64,000 nucleotides of DNA from Streptomyces sp. TLI_235 (GTDB lineage Bacteria; Actinomycetota; Actinomycetes; Streptomycetales; Streptomycetaceae). A model generated the notes under the pieces. That model was not told the origin of the DNA and searched no databases. It saw only the letters and a program-made list of their open reading frames with translations. The stretch lies in assembly GCA_002300355.1 (NCBI GenBank), contig NSGV01000001.1, positions 5,475,074 through 5,539,073 on the forward strand. The letters are read 5' to 3'. Below, in pieces: positions 1-8,190 of the stretch (within the stretch, counting starts at the first letter, position 1; each line of letters opens with the position of its first letter). Both the position numbers and the translations under genes were made by a program.

Positions 1-32
1 TCATCGACGTCACCCGCTACGCGGCACCCTGA
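1..32 (+). CDS. Lipoprotein, 3' end only (partial)
   Basis: The window opens inside the last ten codons of the secreted lipoprotein gene that is complete at 55924-56379. The frame ends with TGA at 30-32. It is the same gene seen again because the window goes round the circle. A terminator hairpin follows. Confidence 0.85.
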   Translation, partial: IDVTRYAAP

Positions 33-48
33 CCTGGGCTCGCGAACC

Positions 49-77
49 CGCGCCGCCCTCCGGGGAAGGGCGGCGCG
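49..77 (+). terminator. Hairpin terminator after the lipoprotein gene
   Basis: A perfect 11-bp G+C stem (49-59 with 67-77) closes a 7-base loop 17 bases after the lipoprotein stop. No long T run follows, as is usual in Streptomyces. It would separate the lipoprotein from the antitoxin gene that begins at 284. Confidence 0.7.
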
Positions 78-283
78 AGCCGGTCTCACACTCGGCGATT
101 CGATTACCCGTTCGATTCATTGCCGTTCGGTCACGCCTTCACCCACACAGCAGACGCAGTCAGCGACCAGCGCTAACCTGGGGCCAATGGGGGGATGGCA
201 CTGCGTGCCGGACGGCCCCGCCGACACCACCCGGCGGGCCAGTCGTTACGGTGTAGGCAGGGCCAGTGAAGGAGGCGACAGCA

Positions 284-739
284 ATGGCCAACGTGAAGGA
301 CGTCGCGGCGTACATTCTCGGCAAGCACGGGCCCATGTCCGCCATGAAGCTGCAGAAGCTGTGCTTCTTCGCCTACGGCTACCACCTCGTCTGGGAAGAC
401 CGCAGTCTGTTCCCCGAGCGGTTCCAAGCCTGGGCAAACGGGCCCGTCGCCCCCGAGCTGTACGCCATGCATCGCGGCCGCTTCCAGCTGAGCGCCGGCG
501 AAATCAACGGAGACCCCTCGGCGCTCGACCCCGGCGAGGCCGAGTCCGTCGACCTGGTCCTCGACGCGTTCATCGGCTACTCGGCCCACGAGCTGTCCGC
601 GATGACCCACCGCGAGGGCCCCTGGGTCGTCGCCCGCGAGCGAGCCGGCGTCGCCGACCTCGACCGGAGCAGGGAACCCCTCCTCGATGAGGACATGGAA
701 GACTTCTTCGGCGCGCTGGTGAACCGCAGCGCCAACTGA
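284..739 (+). CDS. Panacea (SocA/DUF4065-like) antitoxin
   Basis: A 151-aa protein with the hallmarks of the Panacea domain, the promiscuous antitoxin domain also called SocA-like or DUF4065. A KLQKLCFFAYGYHL helix at about residues 22-35 is followed by a FQAWANGPVAPELY segment at 47-60. Family members bind and neutralise unrelated toxins encoded next door. I chose ATG 284 because AAGGAGG lies 6-7 bases upstream; GTG 266 would overlap that ribosome site. The next gene starts 23 bases after the stop, as in a toxin-antitoxin operon. It sits in the probable prophage-expressed region, which suggests a superinfection-defence or maintenance role. The family call is strong; the role is inferred. Confidence 0.85.
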   Translation: MANVKDVAAYILGKHGPMSAMKLQKLCFFAYGYHLVWEDRSLFPERFQAWANGPVAPELYAMHRGRFQLSAGEINGDPSALDPGEAESVDLVLDAFIGYSAHELSAMTHREGPWVVARERAGVADLDRSREPLLDEDMEDFFGALVNRSAN

Positions 740-762
740 CTGAGTCGGGGGACGGCAAGTAC

Positions 763-1232
763 GTGGCGAAGAAGCGCCCCGTCGGGGGAAGAACGTCAAC
801 CTCCCCGGCCCGATCAACGTCGGCAAGAACGTCGGCAACACGAAGGACCTCCTGCCGAACTCCGGCACTACCAACGACCGGCTAACGTGGCGATTCACGC
901 ACATCGACCATGACAGCCGTTGGTGCTTCGACGGGGCCACGCCGGGGGAGGTCTGTGAGCTGCTGCGGAAGCTCAAGGACTTCGAGTCCATGACGATCGC
1001 AGAACTCCGGCAGACGTGGCGGACGTTCAAGGAGTACGAGCTGCCCGGCGGGCTCTGCAAGGACGCCCTCGACCGACTCACCGAGATCGGCCGCGACGAC
1101 ATGACGAAGATCCAGCGCCTGGAGCTCACGGGCCTGCAGCGCCTGTACGGGTTCTTGGACGGGCATGTCTTCCACATTGTGTGGTGGGATCGCCAGCACG
1201 AGGTGTATCCCTCGAAGCTCAAGCACACGTAG
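763..1232 (+). CDS. Probable toxin partner of the Panacea antitoxin (frameshifted in this copy)
   Basis: The intact version is at 57109-57579 and encodes 156 aa from a GTG start. Here one G is missing from a G run near 782-786, which breaks the frame. The protein is basic at its N terminus and has a compact C-terminal region (about residues 80-156) ending in a strand-rich LYGFLDGHVFHIVWWD segment followed by HEVYP. That ending resembles RelE-fold mRNA interferases, but I cannot prove the fold. Its position directly after a Panacea antitoxin is the main reason to call it a toxin. A catalytic residue set cannot be assigned by eye. Confidence 0.55.
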
Positions 1233-1282
1233 GCCCCCTCGCCCCAGGCAAAGCATCCCGGGGCGCTGCAGACACGACGAAG

Positions 1283-1317
1283 CCGCCCCCGCCCGGCATG
1301 TGGCCGAGCGGGGGCGG
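1283..1317. terminator. Bidirectional hairpin terminator
   Basis: A 10-bp G+C stem (1283-1292 with 1308-1317) extended by an inner CGGC/GCCG pairing lies between two convergent units: the toxin-like gene ending at 1232 (+) and the late operon ending at 1361 (-). The position makes a shared terminator likely. Confidence 0.75.
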
Positions 1318-1360
1318 TGTGGCGGGGTCCGGGATCGCGCTGGCGTCCGGGCGGGCGGTG

Positions 1361-1711
1361 TCAGTGGGAGATGAGCGGAATCGCCGCAAGGACCAGCCCC
1401 GCGAGCCCCACCAGAGAAGCCAGGGCCGGCAGCGGCCAGCGGCCCCGCTTCAAGTCCTCGGTCTCGCGGCGCTGATCGGCCAGGGCAGCCTGGAACTCGG
1501 CCCGGACCTGTTCGAGTTCCGCCTTGTGCTCGGCCCTCGCCTCGACAAGCTCGGCCTTGAGCGCGGCCAGCTCCCGGTCGGACCGGTCGGCCCGCTGCAG
1601 CATCAATGCCAGCTGCCCGTGGATCGTGGCGAACCCGACGTCGACCGACCTCCTGATCTCCGCCAACTCGAGGGCAACGGACACTGCACTCCCGCCGTCC
1701 GGGGCGGTCAC
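1361..1711 (-). CDS. Coiled-coil protein with C-terminal membrane anchor, lysis cassette
   Basis: A 116-aa protein. Residues 35-90 form a charged, Lys/Glu/Arg-rich probable coiled coil, and residues 93-113 are a hydrophobic membrane segment. The GTG start at 1711 overlaps the TGA of the holin-like gene (GTGA), so translation is coupled. A longer frame reaching 1840 exists, but it only reads through the neighbour. The last position in the late operon, after amidase and holin-like genes, suggests a second holin, antiholin or spanin-like accessory. The family is not recognised. Confidence 0.7.
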   Translation of the reverse strand: MTAPDGGSAVSVALELAEIRRSVDVGFATIHGQLALMLQRADRSDRELAALKAELVEARAEHKAELEQVRAEFQAALADQRRETEDLKRGRWPLPALASLVGLAGLVLAAIPLISH

Positions 1712-2103
1712 TGGCGCCTCACCGGGGCGAGCGGCAGCGCCGGGCGGGCGCCAGCCGACGCGGTGACCTGGGTGCGGGTCCACATCGCCACCCCCGCACC
1801 GACCGCAGTCATAACGATCGCCTGCCGGTCTGCGGACCAATGCAGACCCAGACCGACAGCCAGCGCGAGGCCGGCCTGGATGGTGCCGACGATCGGCGCG
1901 CCGAGCGCGTCATGCGCAACCAGCGCAACAATCAGGCCGACCGCTGCCGCAGCCAAGGCGTTGACGAGGGCCTGCCGCTCAGGCGTCAGCGAGAGCCAGA
2001 ACGCGCCGCCCATCTTGACCAGCGATGCGATGAATGCGAGCCACAACGCGGGCTCACGACGAATGGTGTACGGCACGGGGCCTCCGATCTGAGAGAGGGT
2101 CAT
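1708..2103 (-). CDS. Putative holin
   Basis: A 131-aa hydrophobic protein with three or four membrane segments at about residues 20-38, 45-63, 66-88 and 94-108, and a basic C-terminal tail. The size, topology and location directly after the amidase region fit a phage holin that would form inner-membrane lesions and release or activate the endolysin. The ATG at 2103 overlaps the TGA of the preceding gene (ATGA). The family is inferred from context and topology rather than from a diagnostic motif. Confidence 0.7.
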   Translation of the reverse strand: MTLSQIGGPVPYTIRREPALWLAFIASLVKMGGAFWLSLTPERQALVNALAAAAVGLIVALVAHDALGAPIVGTIQAGLALAVGLGLHWSADRQAIVMTAVGAGVAMWTRTQVTASAGARPALPLAPVRRQ

Positions 2104-2402
2104 GCGGGTATCCACTGGCCGCCGCGGACCCACCCATGGGTGCCACAGCAGGGCCAGAGAAGAGACGGCTCCATGTGGAGCGGGTCGCGGGCGACGAGGG
2201 TGTGCTCCGGGGCTGCCATACCGATCCACCGGCCGTCGCCGGTGTTCGGGCACCAGTGCCAGAACCACGGGTTCGGATCGGACGGGTCGGCGGTGAGCTC
2301 GGGCGGCACCCAGCCGTAAGCGATGTCCGAGGTGAGCTGGTGCACCTCCGCCCACCAGTCGCACCACTCGGTGGGCGGCGTCGCCCGGTCGGTCTCGCCC
2401 AT
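2100..2402 (-). CDS. Small Trp-rich protein, DUF6527-like
   Basis: A 100-aa protein rich in Trp and Pro. Its C-terminal part has a CCGTHGWV..G.W pattern after a DPLHMEPSLL stretch, which resembles the short DUF6527 proteins of phages and bacteria. Cys and His in CPNTG and PCCGTHG could bind a metal. The start at 2402 lies close behind the amidase stop (2405). Function is unknown; lysis-cassette position is the only clue. Confidence 0.6.
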   Translation of the reverse strand: MGETDRATPPTEWCDWWAEVHQLTSDIAYGWVPPELTADPSDPNPWFWHWCPNTGDGRWIGMAAPEHTLVARDPLHMEPSLLWPCCGTHGWVRGGQWIPA

Positions 2403-2404
2403 GG

Positions 2405-3269
2405 TCAGGAACCGGGCGCGGGCGGGCGGTGGTGCCAACGCTGACGTCGACCTTGACGACGGCTTCGGCGATCGCCTGCTTGATCTGCTGCACGAGCTGG
2501 GCCTGGTCGATGCCGTGCTGGGCGGCGACGGCGGCGGCGAGCTGGGTGATCGCGGCGGTCTGCGCGGCGTCCCGCTGGGCGGCGGCGGCCATGTCGTTCT
2601 TGAGGCCCCAGATTTCGGCGTTGAGCTGGCCGAACCAGGCCTCGGCGCGGTCGGTTTCCATGTAGTCCTCCTCGGTGGTGGCGGCCGCGGTGCCGAACAG
2701 GTTGGGCATCGGGCCGGGTCGGTGTGGTCGTTCTCCGGGACCTGCGAGTGCCCGTAGTGGCCGGAGCGGGCGTTCCAGGTGGTGACGGAGCGGCGCGGGG
2801 GCCACGTCGGGGCGCCCATCGGCCACACGTCGGGGACGCCCCAGGAGCGGAGCCAGGCCATCAGCCGGTCCAGGCCGACGCACGGCGTGTCGGCGACCGT
2901 GGCGTAGACCTGGCCGTTCACCCGGCAGTGCGGGAAGAACAAGATCTCGATCTGGATGCAGATGTCGCCCTTGCGGTTCGTCTCCACCCCACCCGGCAGG
3001 TTCTTCACCGCCTTCGCCCTCGAGGTGGCGGGGAAGAACTGGGCGGTCCGGCCGGTGAACGGGTCCCAGAGGATGTGCGGCGCCATGCCAGCGCCGTCGC
3101 CGGAGAAGTAGGAGAGCAGGTCGTCAAACGGCACCAGGTCCGCGGGCGCCTGCGGGGTGGCGTTGCGGTCCCAGGTGATGTGCCAGATCGTGCGGGCGCC
3201 GCCGTCGCCAGCCATCGGCGCGTCGTCGAGCTGGCGCCGAGCGGCGCCAGGCAGCCACAGTTCGGGCAT
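2405..3269 (-). CDS. N-acetylmuramoyl-L-alanine amidase endolysin (frameshifted in this copy)
   Basis: Combining both copies gives a 288-aa protein. Residues 25-190 match the Amidase_2/PGRP fold, a zinc amidase cutting between muramic acid and the peptide. An IWHITWDRN strand carries His30, PHILWDPFTGRTAQFFP follows at about 64-80, and GHSQVPENDHTDPG at 173-186 supplies further zinc ligands. Residues 195-275 are an Ala/Gln-rich probable coiled coil in place of a clear wall-binding repeat. This copy lacks one base near 2420 and one near 2715. The 59xxx copy repairs the C terminus but breaks the N terminus. The ATG overlaps the stop of the papain-like gene (TGATG). Confidence 0.85.
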
Positions 3270-4063
3270 CAGGACGTCCTTCCGCACAGCAGGCCGCGGA
3301 GCCGGGCGAGCGGCCCGCGCGGGCCCGGGACGGGCACGGACCTGGTGCGGACGGGCACGGTGACGTCGCCGCCCTGGGCGAGGAGCCACGCCATGGCGGT
3401 ACGGGGCACCCAGCCGCGGCCGTCGATCCCCCACCCGGACCCCCACGAGTTGGTGATCCAGTAGCGGCCGGCCTCGACGTCGAGGGCGGTGACCTCGACC
3501 TCGTGCCCGCCAGCGACGCCGCTGGACGGCACGACGGGGATCCGGCCGTCCTGCCCGGGGGTCTCCATGGAGTTCAGCCAGGGGATGCCGATGATGACCG
3601 GGCGCCTCTGCAGGACGGTGGCCATGGCGGGTTCGGAGAACGCGTGCCCGTAGGAGCTCGCGAGGCCCAGCGCCTTGAGGGCCTTGGCGACGCCGAGGCC
3701 GGAGCTGCCGGTGTCCTCGGGCGGGTAGGTGCCGGGCAGGCCGTCCAGGCGGGTGGCCAGGGAGTACAGCCCGAGGGCGAAGTTCTCGTCGAGGCGGTGC
3801 GCACCGTCCGCGAACCGGCCGTGCGATGCGGCGGCGCCCGCCGCGGTGATGGTGACCGTGTCGGTGGCGGTGCGGCCGGTGGAGTCGGTCGCGAGCCAGC
3901 CCGTGGCGGCGTTTCCCGTGCAGGAGCCGATGCTGCCCTGGTCGAGGATCGGGATGCGGCGGGTCCAGGTGACGGAGCGCAGGGCCACCCCGGGCAGGGC
4001 GGCACACGGATAGGCGCGGGAGCGTGGGTCGTGGTGTTCCAGACGGCCGTACGTGATCGGCAT
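3269..4063 (-). CDS. Papain-like (C1 family) cysteine peptidase
   Basis: A 264-aa protein with the papain active-site layout: DQGSIGSCTGNA supplies the oxyanion Gln42 and nucleophile Cys48, GGHEVEV supplies His187, and NSWGSGWG supplies Asn205. There is no signal peptide or propeptide. ATG 4063 has a GGAGG site 5-6 bases upstream. It lies between minor tail genes and the amidase and overlaps the amidase start. It could be a tail-associated peptidase that helps penetrate or process the wall, or a lysis helper that cuts peptide cross-links. Family identity is strong; role is inferred. Confidence 0.85.
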   Translation of the reverse strand: MPITYGRLEHHDPRSRAYPCAALPGVALRSVTWTRRIPILDQGSIGSCTGNAATGWLATDSTGRTATDTVTITAAGAAASHGRFADGAHRLDENFALGLYSLATRLDGLPGTYPPEDTGSSGLGVAKALKALGLASSYGHAFSEPAMATVLQRRPVIIGIPWLNSMETPGQDGRIPVVPSSGVAGGHEVEVTALDVEAGRYWITNSWGSGWGIDGRGWVPRTAMAWLLAQGGDVTVPVRTRSVPVPGPRGPLARLRGLLCGRTS

Positions 4064-4161
4064 GAGGGCCTCCGGGCATAGCGAAATCCCCGGCCGGTCG
4101 GCCGCGGGACAAGGTCGGATGCGACGGCCAGGCAACAGCGCCACCCCAGCCGCCGGATAGA

Positions 4162-4891
4162 TCAGGACTGCACCCCGTACGTCGCGAGCCCGCGGACACC
4201 GATCGTCCCGCCCCACCCGTCACCCGCGCCTGCCAGTGCAGAGCGGTGATGGACCCGAACGCCCCGGGGATCGAGCCGGTCGCGGCGCCGTAGTAGAAGG
4301 AGTTCGCGGCGATGCTCTGCGGGGGGATGATGACGTTGCTCGAGTCGTCGATGAGTTGGATCTCCCCTGTGACCCCGGCCGCGGTCTGCACGAGGTAGTT
4401 CGCGGTGATCTTCGGGTGCTGCCTGTTCCATCCCGGCATGTTCTGCAGCGTCGTGAAGGTCCCGACGTGGTCGTGTCCGTCGGCGCCGCGGTCGCGCCGA
4501 CCCACGCGTCCGTGCTGAGGTACGGCCGGGCAAGGCCGGAGCCCGAGAGGACATCGTCGGACAGCAGGAAGTTGCCCTCCCGGTCGCGGACGGCGATGCC
4601 CTGTGGATCGGCCGAGGTGGTGGCGATCTGCAGAGCGAGCGACCCGTCCTCCCGGTAGAACAGGGCGCCGCGCTGGGGGGAACCGTCCGGGTGCGCCGGG
4701 GCGATGCCGCCGACCCAGATGATCACCGACCCGTCGGTATCCAGCACCCGGAACACGCCACCGGCCCCGACGTCAACGTTGCCGAGGATCTGGTTCTGCG
4801 CCGGCCGCTGCTGGGTCCGGCCCTCGACCGCGCGCAGCCGGTCCTCGAGCGCCCGGATCCGGTCGAGCAGGTCGAGAGGGATACTCGCCAT
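4162..4891 (-). CDS. Minor tail protein (frameshifted in this copy)
   Basis: The consensus of both copies is about 243 aa. An N-terminal helix LLDRIRALEDRLRAVEGRT looks like a trimerising coiled coil. It is followed by a beta-rich part (GGVFRVLDTDGSVIIWVGG) and a C-terminal Gly-rich strand region ending ATYGVQS. The design is that of a small receptor-binding or baseplate-attached tail protein. Single C bases are missing here near 4210 and 4465. The ATG at 4891 overlaps the upstream stop (TGATG). Confidence 0.7.
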
Positions 4892-6006
4892 CAGGCCGCC
4901 TCCAGATACAGCTCGCAGGTCTCCGGTCGGCCGCGCTCCTCCGGCTCGACCCTGTGCCCGACGACCCGGTACCGGGCGATCAGACCGGGCGCCGGGTACC
5001 AGTCGTCGGTGATCCGCAGCCGCACGTAGCTGCCGAGCGGCGGCTGCTGACCCGCCCGGGTGATGATCTTCACGGTCGGGATCACGACTGGCCGCTGCCA
5101 GCGGGCGAGGTCCGCCGCGGCGTAGGCGTCGAGGGTGGCCTGCACCGTGACGTCCGTGTAGTCGCGGGTGCCGTCGAGTCGCGGCCAACCGGTATCGAGG
5201 TCGCTCTGGGCGATCTGCACGGCGGACATCAGCGGTACCGAGGCCGACGCCTGGTTCTGGTTGGTGGTCGCGCCCCGGGACTGCCAGATGTTCGCCTGCG
5301 TGGTGGCGTCCTCCGGAAGGCTGTACGACCGGACCGCACCGGGTCCGTCCGGCCCGGCCGGTGAGGACAGCACGACGTCCTCGGAGCCGGACACAAGCTG
5401 CGGGTAGCCGAGCCGCAGAGCCCGGTGCCGCGCCCCTGCGCTGTCCTTGTAGATCTGGATCCGCCACTCGAAGCCGCCCTGCACCGCGGCGAGTTGGTCG
5501 AGCAGGCCGCCGATCCACGGCAGGTCGAACCGGCTGTACGTCCGGTCTCGGAGGACTCCGCTCATCTGCGAGTAGTCGATCTCAATGCCCAGACTCCCGC
5601 CGGAGAGTGCCTGGGTGTAGGCGACGAGCTGCCGGGCGATCTCGAGCTGGTCGGTGCTGGTGAACGTCTGGTCGGCGCTCAGCAGCCGGTGCCCGCGGAG
5701 GATCGACTCCAGCCCGGCGGCCTGCACTTGGCAGCTCAGGAACCCGCGCTCGTCCGAGGCCGGGGTACGTGTCCACAGCGGGCCGCCCCACACGGTCTCA
5801 TCGGCGCGCTCCAGGTACAGCATGGTCCGGCCGGGCAACAGCACCGCGCGGGCGCGGCGGGCGAAGTCTGCGTTCGGCAGCGGCACTGTGCCGGACAGTG
5901 ACCCACTCTTGCCGATGTAGTCGTCGAACGTGACTCCCTGGATCGGTAGCACGTCCATGACCTCGTCCGTTCGGAGGTCGGCGACGACCAGGCGGTACGG
6001 GTCCAT
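4891..6006 (-). CDS. Tail hub/baseplate protein, Gp37-like
   Basis: A 371-aa protein that begins with an LVVADLRTDEVMDVLPI strand pattern and contains WTRTPAS, AGLESIL and a long central beta domain. It resembles the siphovirus ReqiPepy6 Gp37-like family, which corresponds to the tail hub below the distal tail ring. It lies between two minor tail genes in the standard order after the distal tail protein. Overlapping TGATG junctions join it to both neighbours. The family call rests on pattern and order. Confidence 0.7.
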   Translation of the reverse strand: MDPYRLVVADLRTDEVMDVLPIQGVTFDDYIGKSGSLSGTVPLPNADFARRARAVLLPGRTMLYLERADETVWGGPLWTRTPASDERGFLSCQVQAAGLESILRGHRLLSADQTFTSTDQLEIARQLVAYTQALSGGSLGIEIDYSQMSGVLRDRTYSRFDLPWIGGLLDQLAAVQGGFEWRIQIYKDSAGARHRALRLGYPQLVSGSEDVVLSSPAGPDGPGAVRSYSLPEDATTQANIWQSRGATTNQNQASASVPLMSAVQIAQSDLDTGWPRLDGTRDYTDVTVQATLDAYAAADLARWQRPVVIPTVKIITRAGQQPPLGSYVRLRITDDWYPAPGLIARYRVVGHRVEPEERGRPETCELYLEAA

Positions 6007-7235
6007 CAGGCCACCCGGCGGAGCTCGAACCAGCTGTCCTTCTTGAGGACAGTGCCGGTCGCGTTGCTGGTGTTCTGTGCCCAGTTGAGGACGAAGGTGC
6101 CGGCCGCGCCTGCGGTGAGCAGGCCGTTGAGCACGCACGCCATGATCGTGGTGTTGTTCGTGGTGGCGCCGCCGGGCGCGTAGTTGGTGGTGCTGATGGA
6201 CTGGACGTCGTAGATGGCCGAGCCGGTGGTACCGGTCGTGGTGGTGGCTTGGCAGTGGCCGTGCCAGGCGAACGTGGACGATGCGGGTGCGGCCCAGCCG
6301 AACTTCAGGTCGGTGTCGTCCCGGGCGCCGTACATCAGCAGGCCGGCCAGACGGTAGACGCCGCCGGAGACGAGGCCACTGACGGTCAGCTCGGGGTCGG
6401 CGGTCGTCGTGGTGGTGCTGGCCCGGGTGGTGTCGGACGTCTTGCGGGCGAAGAGGATCTGTCCGATACCTCCGACGCTCAGGTTGCCGTCGACGGTCAG
6501 GGAGTCCGGGGTGCGTGCCACGTTCGCGCTGTCGCGGTAGAACTCGACGTCCGAGCCGATCACCACCCGGCCCGACGTGCCGAGGTATACCCTCGACTCC
6601 CAGGACGAGCCGTTGTACCGCTCGATGCCGGTGGTGGTGCCGCCGTCCCGGTACTGGCCGGAGTACCAACCGGCCGTCGAACCGTCGGGGTTGATCCCGC
6701 CGACCGCCGAGGTGTACGGCCTGCGGTCTGTCAGCGCGGTGGCCCAGTTGATCGGGGACCCTGCGCTCGCACCGGCCGGGACGAGGATGTCCCACAGTCT
6801 CAGCGCGCTGTTCGTGGTGGCCGGGGCGGACGGCGCGGTCGGCGAACCGGCCGGAGTACCCGTCACGTACTGGACCTGGGCGAGGGTGTTGCCCGAGGTG
6901 TCGAACAGCTTGTCGTAGACGATCAGGAACACCGAGTCGATGCGCGGGTTCGAGGCGTCGCCGTTCGGCACCGTGATGGCCTCGGCGACGGTCACCGCGA
7001 CCGGGTACGCGCCCTGCGACGAGGTACCCGCGACGATCGCGCGGCCCACGCTGAGCGTGCCGGACATGACGCTGCCGGTGAGGTTGCACGGGTTGTTGCC
7101 CGGGATCAGGCCCGGCCGGGTCGACAGCGCACCCGCCGGGACCATGGTGCCGGTCGGGACGAGCCTGGTGTCGTTGCGGCTCTGTCCGGGGGTTGCTTCG
7201 GAGGCGTTGAGGAGCCAGCCGGATCGAACGGTCAT
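6006..7235 (-). CDS. Minor tail/tail fibre protein
   Basis: A 409-aa protein, rich in Thr, Ser, Gly and Ala. The N-terminal third (SGTLSVGRAIVAG, ITVPNGDASNPRIDSVFLIVYD) resembles structural domains of actinophage minor tail proteins. The C-terminal half has many short strands of the kind seen in exposed fibre or receptor-binding domains. AGGAGG lies about 8 bases before ATG 7235, one of the better ribosome sites here. It follows the distal tail gene after 13 bases. Confidence 0.75.
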   Translation of the reverse strand: MTVRSGWLLNASEATPGQSRNDTRLVPTGTMVPAGALSTRPGLIPGNNPCNLTGSVMSGTLSVGRAIVAGTSSQGAYPVAVTVAEAITVPNGDASNPRIDSVFLIVYDKLFDTSGNTLAQVQYVTGTPAGSPTAPSAPATTNSALRLWDILVPAGASAGSPINWATALTDRRPYTSAVGGINPDGSTAGWYSGQYRDGGTTTGIERYNGSSWESRVYLGTSGRVVIGSDVEFYRDSANVARTPDSLTVDGNLSVGGIGQILFARKTSDTTRASTTTTTADPELTVSGLVSGGVYRLAGLLMYGARDDTDLKFGWAAPASSTFAWHGHCQATTTTGTTGSAIYDVQSISTTNYAPGGATTNNTTIMACVLNGLLTAGAAGTFVLNWAQNTSNATGTVLKKDSWFELRRVA

Positions 7236-7248
7236 GAGGTCTGGCCTC

Positions 7249-8187
7249 CTACCAGTAGGCGTTGCGCCAGCGCACCGTCATCAGCGCGGCGGGATCGGGG
7301 ACGGGGTCGCTACTGCGGAAGCTCACGACCGAGGTGGTGCCAGCCGGGAGGACGAACGCCCCCTCGGGCTGGGAGCGAAGAGTCGCGGAGCCGATCCGGG
7401 ACTGCCCGCCGAGGAGCACCGTCCCGGCCCATGCGTCGATCGTGAGCGTGTCCGTCGCGGTCAAGGTCAGGTCGTACTCGAGGAGCACGCCGGTGCCCTG
7501 CAGCGTGATGAGCGGGGTGGTCGCCGGGCCTCGGATCTCGATGAGCGGATGCGCGTCCGCGTCGCCGGAGTTGGTGGCGATGACGTCACCGGTGCTGCCC
7601 GGGGTACCCCACGCGAGGCCGACGGCAGACTCGGGGTTGCCCCAGGCCAGGCCAGCGCCTGATTCGGGGTTGCCCCAGGCGAGGCCGACCTCGGCCTGCG
7701 GCAGGGCGGCCGAACCGGCCTGCTGGGTGAGGTCGTACCGGCGCGGGTCGCTGGCCTGCCACTGCAGCGCGCCGCCCGCGCTGTAGCCGAGCTGCCAGGC
7801 AGGATCGACCGGCAGGTGCCGGCGCATCAGGCGGGCGTTCACCAGCAGCGGACCGCGGTCGTCGATCTGGATGACGAGCGGCTGCTCGTCCTGGCCGATC
7901 GGCATCGCGGCGTTGAGGGCGCGCACCGCGGCACCGATCGCCCCGGCCGGGGCCCGCACCATCACGCCCTCGACGGTGACGGTGCGGGGCTGGGCCAGCA
8001 GCCGGCCGGGGTAGCCGCCGTGCTGCTGGGCCCTGTTGACGGTGCCGGAGTCCAGCCCGGGAGTCTCCTCCCACCCGGTGACCGTCCGCCAACGGTACGG
8101 GGTAGCAACCCCGGCGGCCTGTCGGCGGCCGAGGAGCAGGCTGCCCCACTGGATCAGGCCCGGCCCGGTGACGAGCTCACCAGCCAC
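7249..8187 (-). CDS. Distal tail (Dit-like) protein
   Basis: A 312-aa protein directly after the tape measure, the usual place of the distal tail protein that forms the ring joining tail tube to baseplate. An N-terminal RVDxxRAQQHGGY-like strand region and a C-terminal jelly-roll-like beta region ending TVRWRNAYW fit the siphovirus tail component family. Residues 168-200 hold three copies of an 11-aa unit (GLAWGNPES plus two residues) between the two domains. The start follows the tape-measure stop by three bases. Confidence 0.8.
   Translation of the reverse strand: MAGELVTGPGLIQWGSLLLGRRQAAGVATPYRWRTVTGWEETPGLDSGTVNRAQQHGGYPGRLLAQPRTVTVEGVMVRAPAGAIGAAVRALNAAMPIGQDEQPLVIQIDDRGPLLVNARLMRRHLPVDPAWQLGYSAGGALQWQASDPRRYDLTQQAGSAALPQAEVGLAWGNPESGAGLAWGNPESAVGLAWGTPGSTGDVIATNSGDADAHPLIEIRGPATTPLITLQGTGVLLEYDLTLTATDTLTIDAWAGTVLLGGQSRIGSATLRSQPEGAFVLPAGTTSVVSFRSSDPVPDPAALMTVRWRNAYW
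7588..7686 (-). repeat. Three 33-bp in-frame repeats in the distal tail gene
   Basis: Three tandem units of 33 bp encode GLAWGNPES-type 11-residue repeats at residues 168-200 of the distal tail protein. The third unit is diverged (NPES to TPGS). The period is a multiple of three, so copy number can change without breaking the frame. The window's last bases (to 64000) end inside the second copy of this repeat. Confidence 0.85.
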
Positions 8188-8190
8188 GGC

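Larger units (their letters stand above)
1..7672. repeat. First copy of the terminal overlap
   Basis: This segment recurs in the same orientation at 56348-64000. The copies are identical over long stretches and differ by scattered one-base indels, mostly in G or C runs. This copy lacks single bases in the toxin-like gene, the amidase (two) and the minor tail gene at 4162 (two), but is otherwise the cleaner copy. The pattern fits an untrimmed circular or circularly permuted genome rather than a biological duplication. Confidence 0.93.

Noticed and set aside
2100..4505. An 801-codon fused protein covering minor tail, papain, amidase and DUF6527-like genes
   Set aside because: It exists only because single bases are missing; the second copy resolves it into separate genes with proper overlaps.
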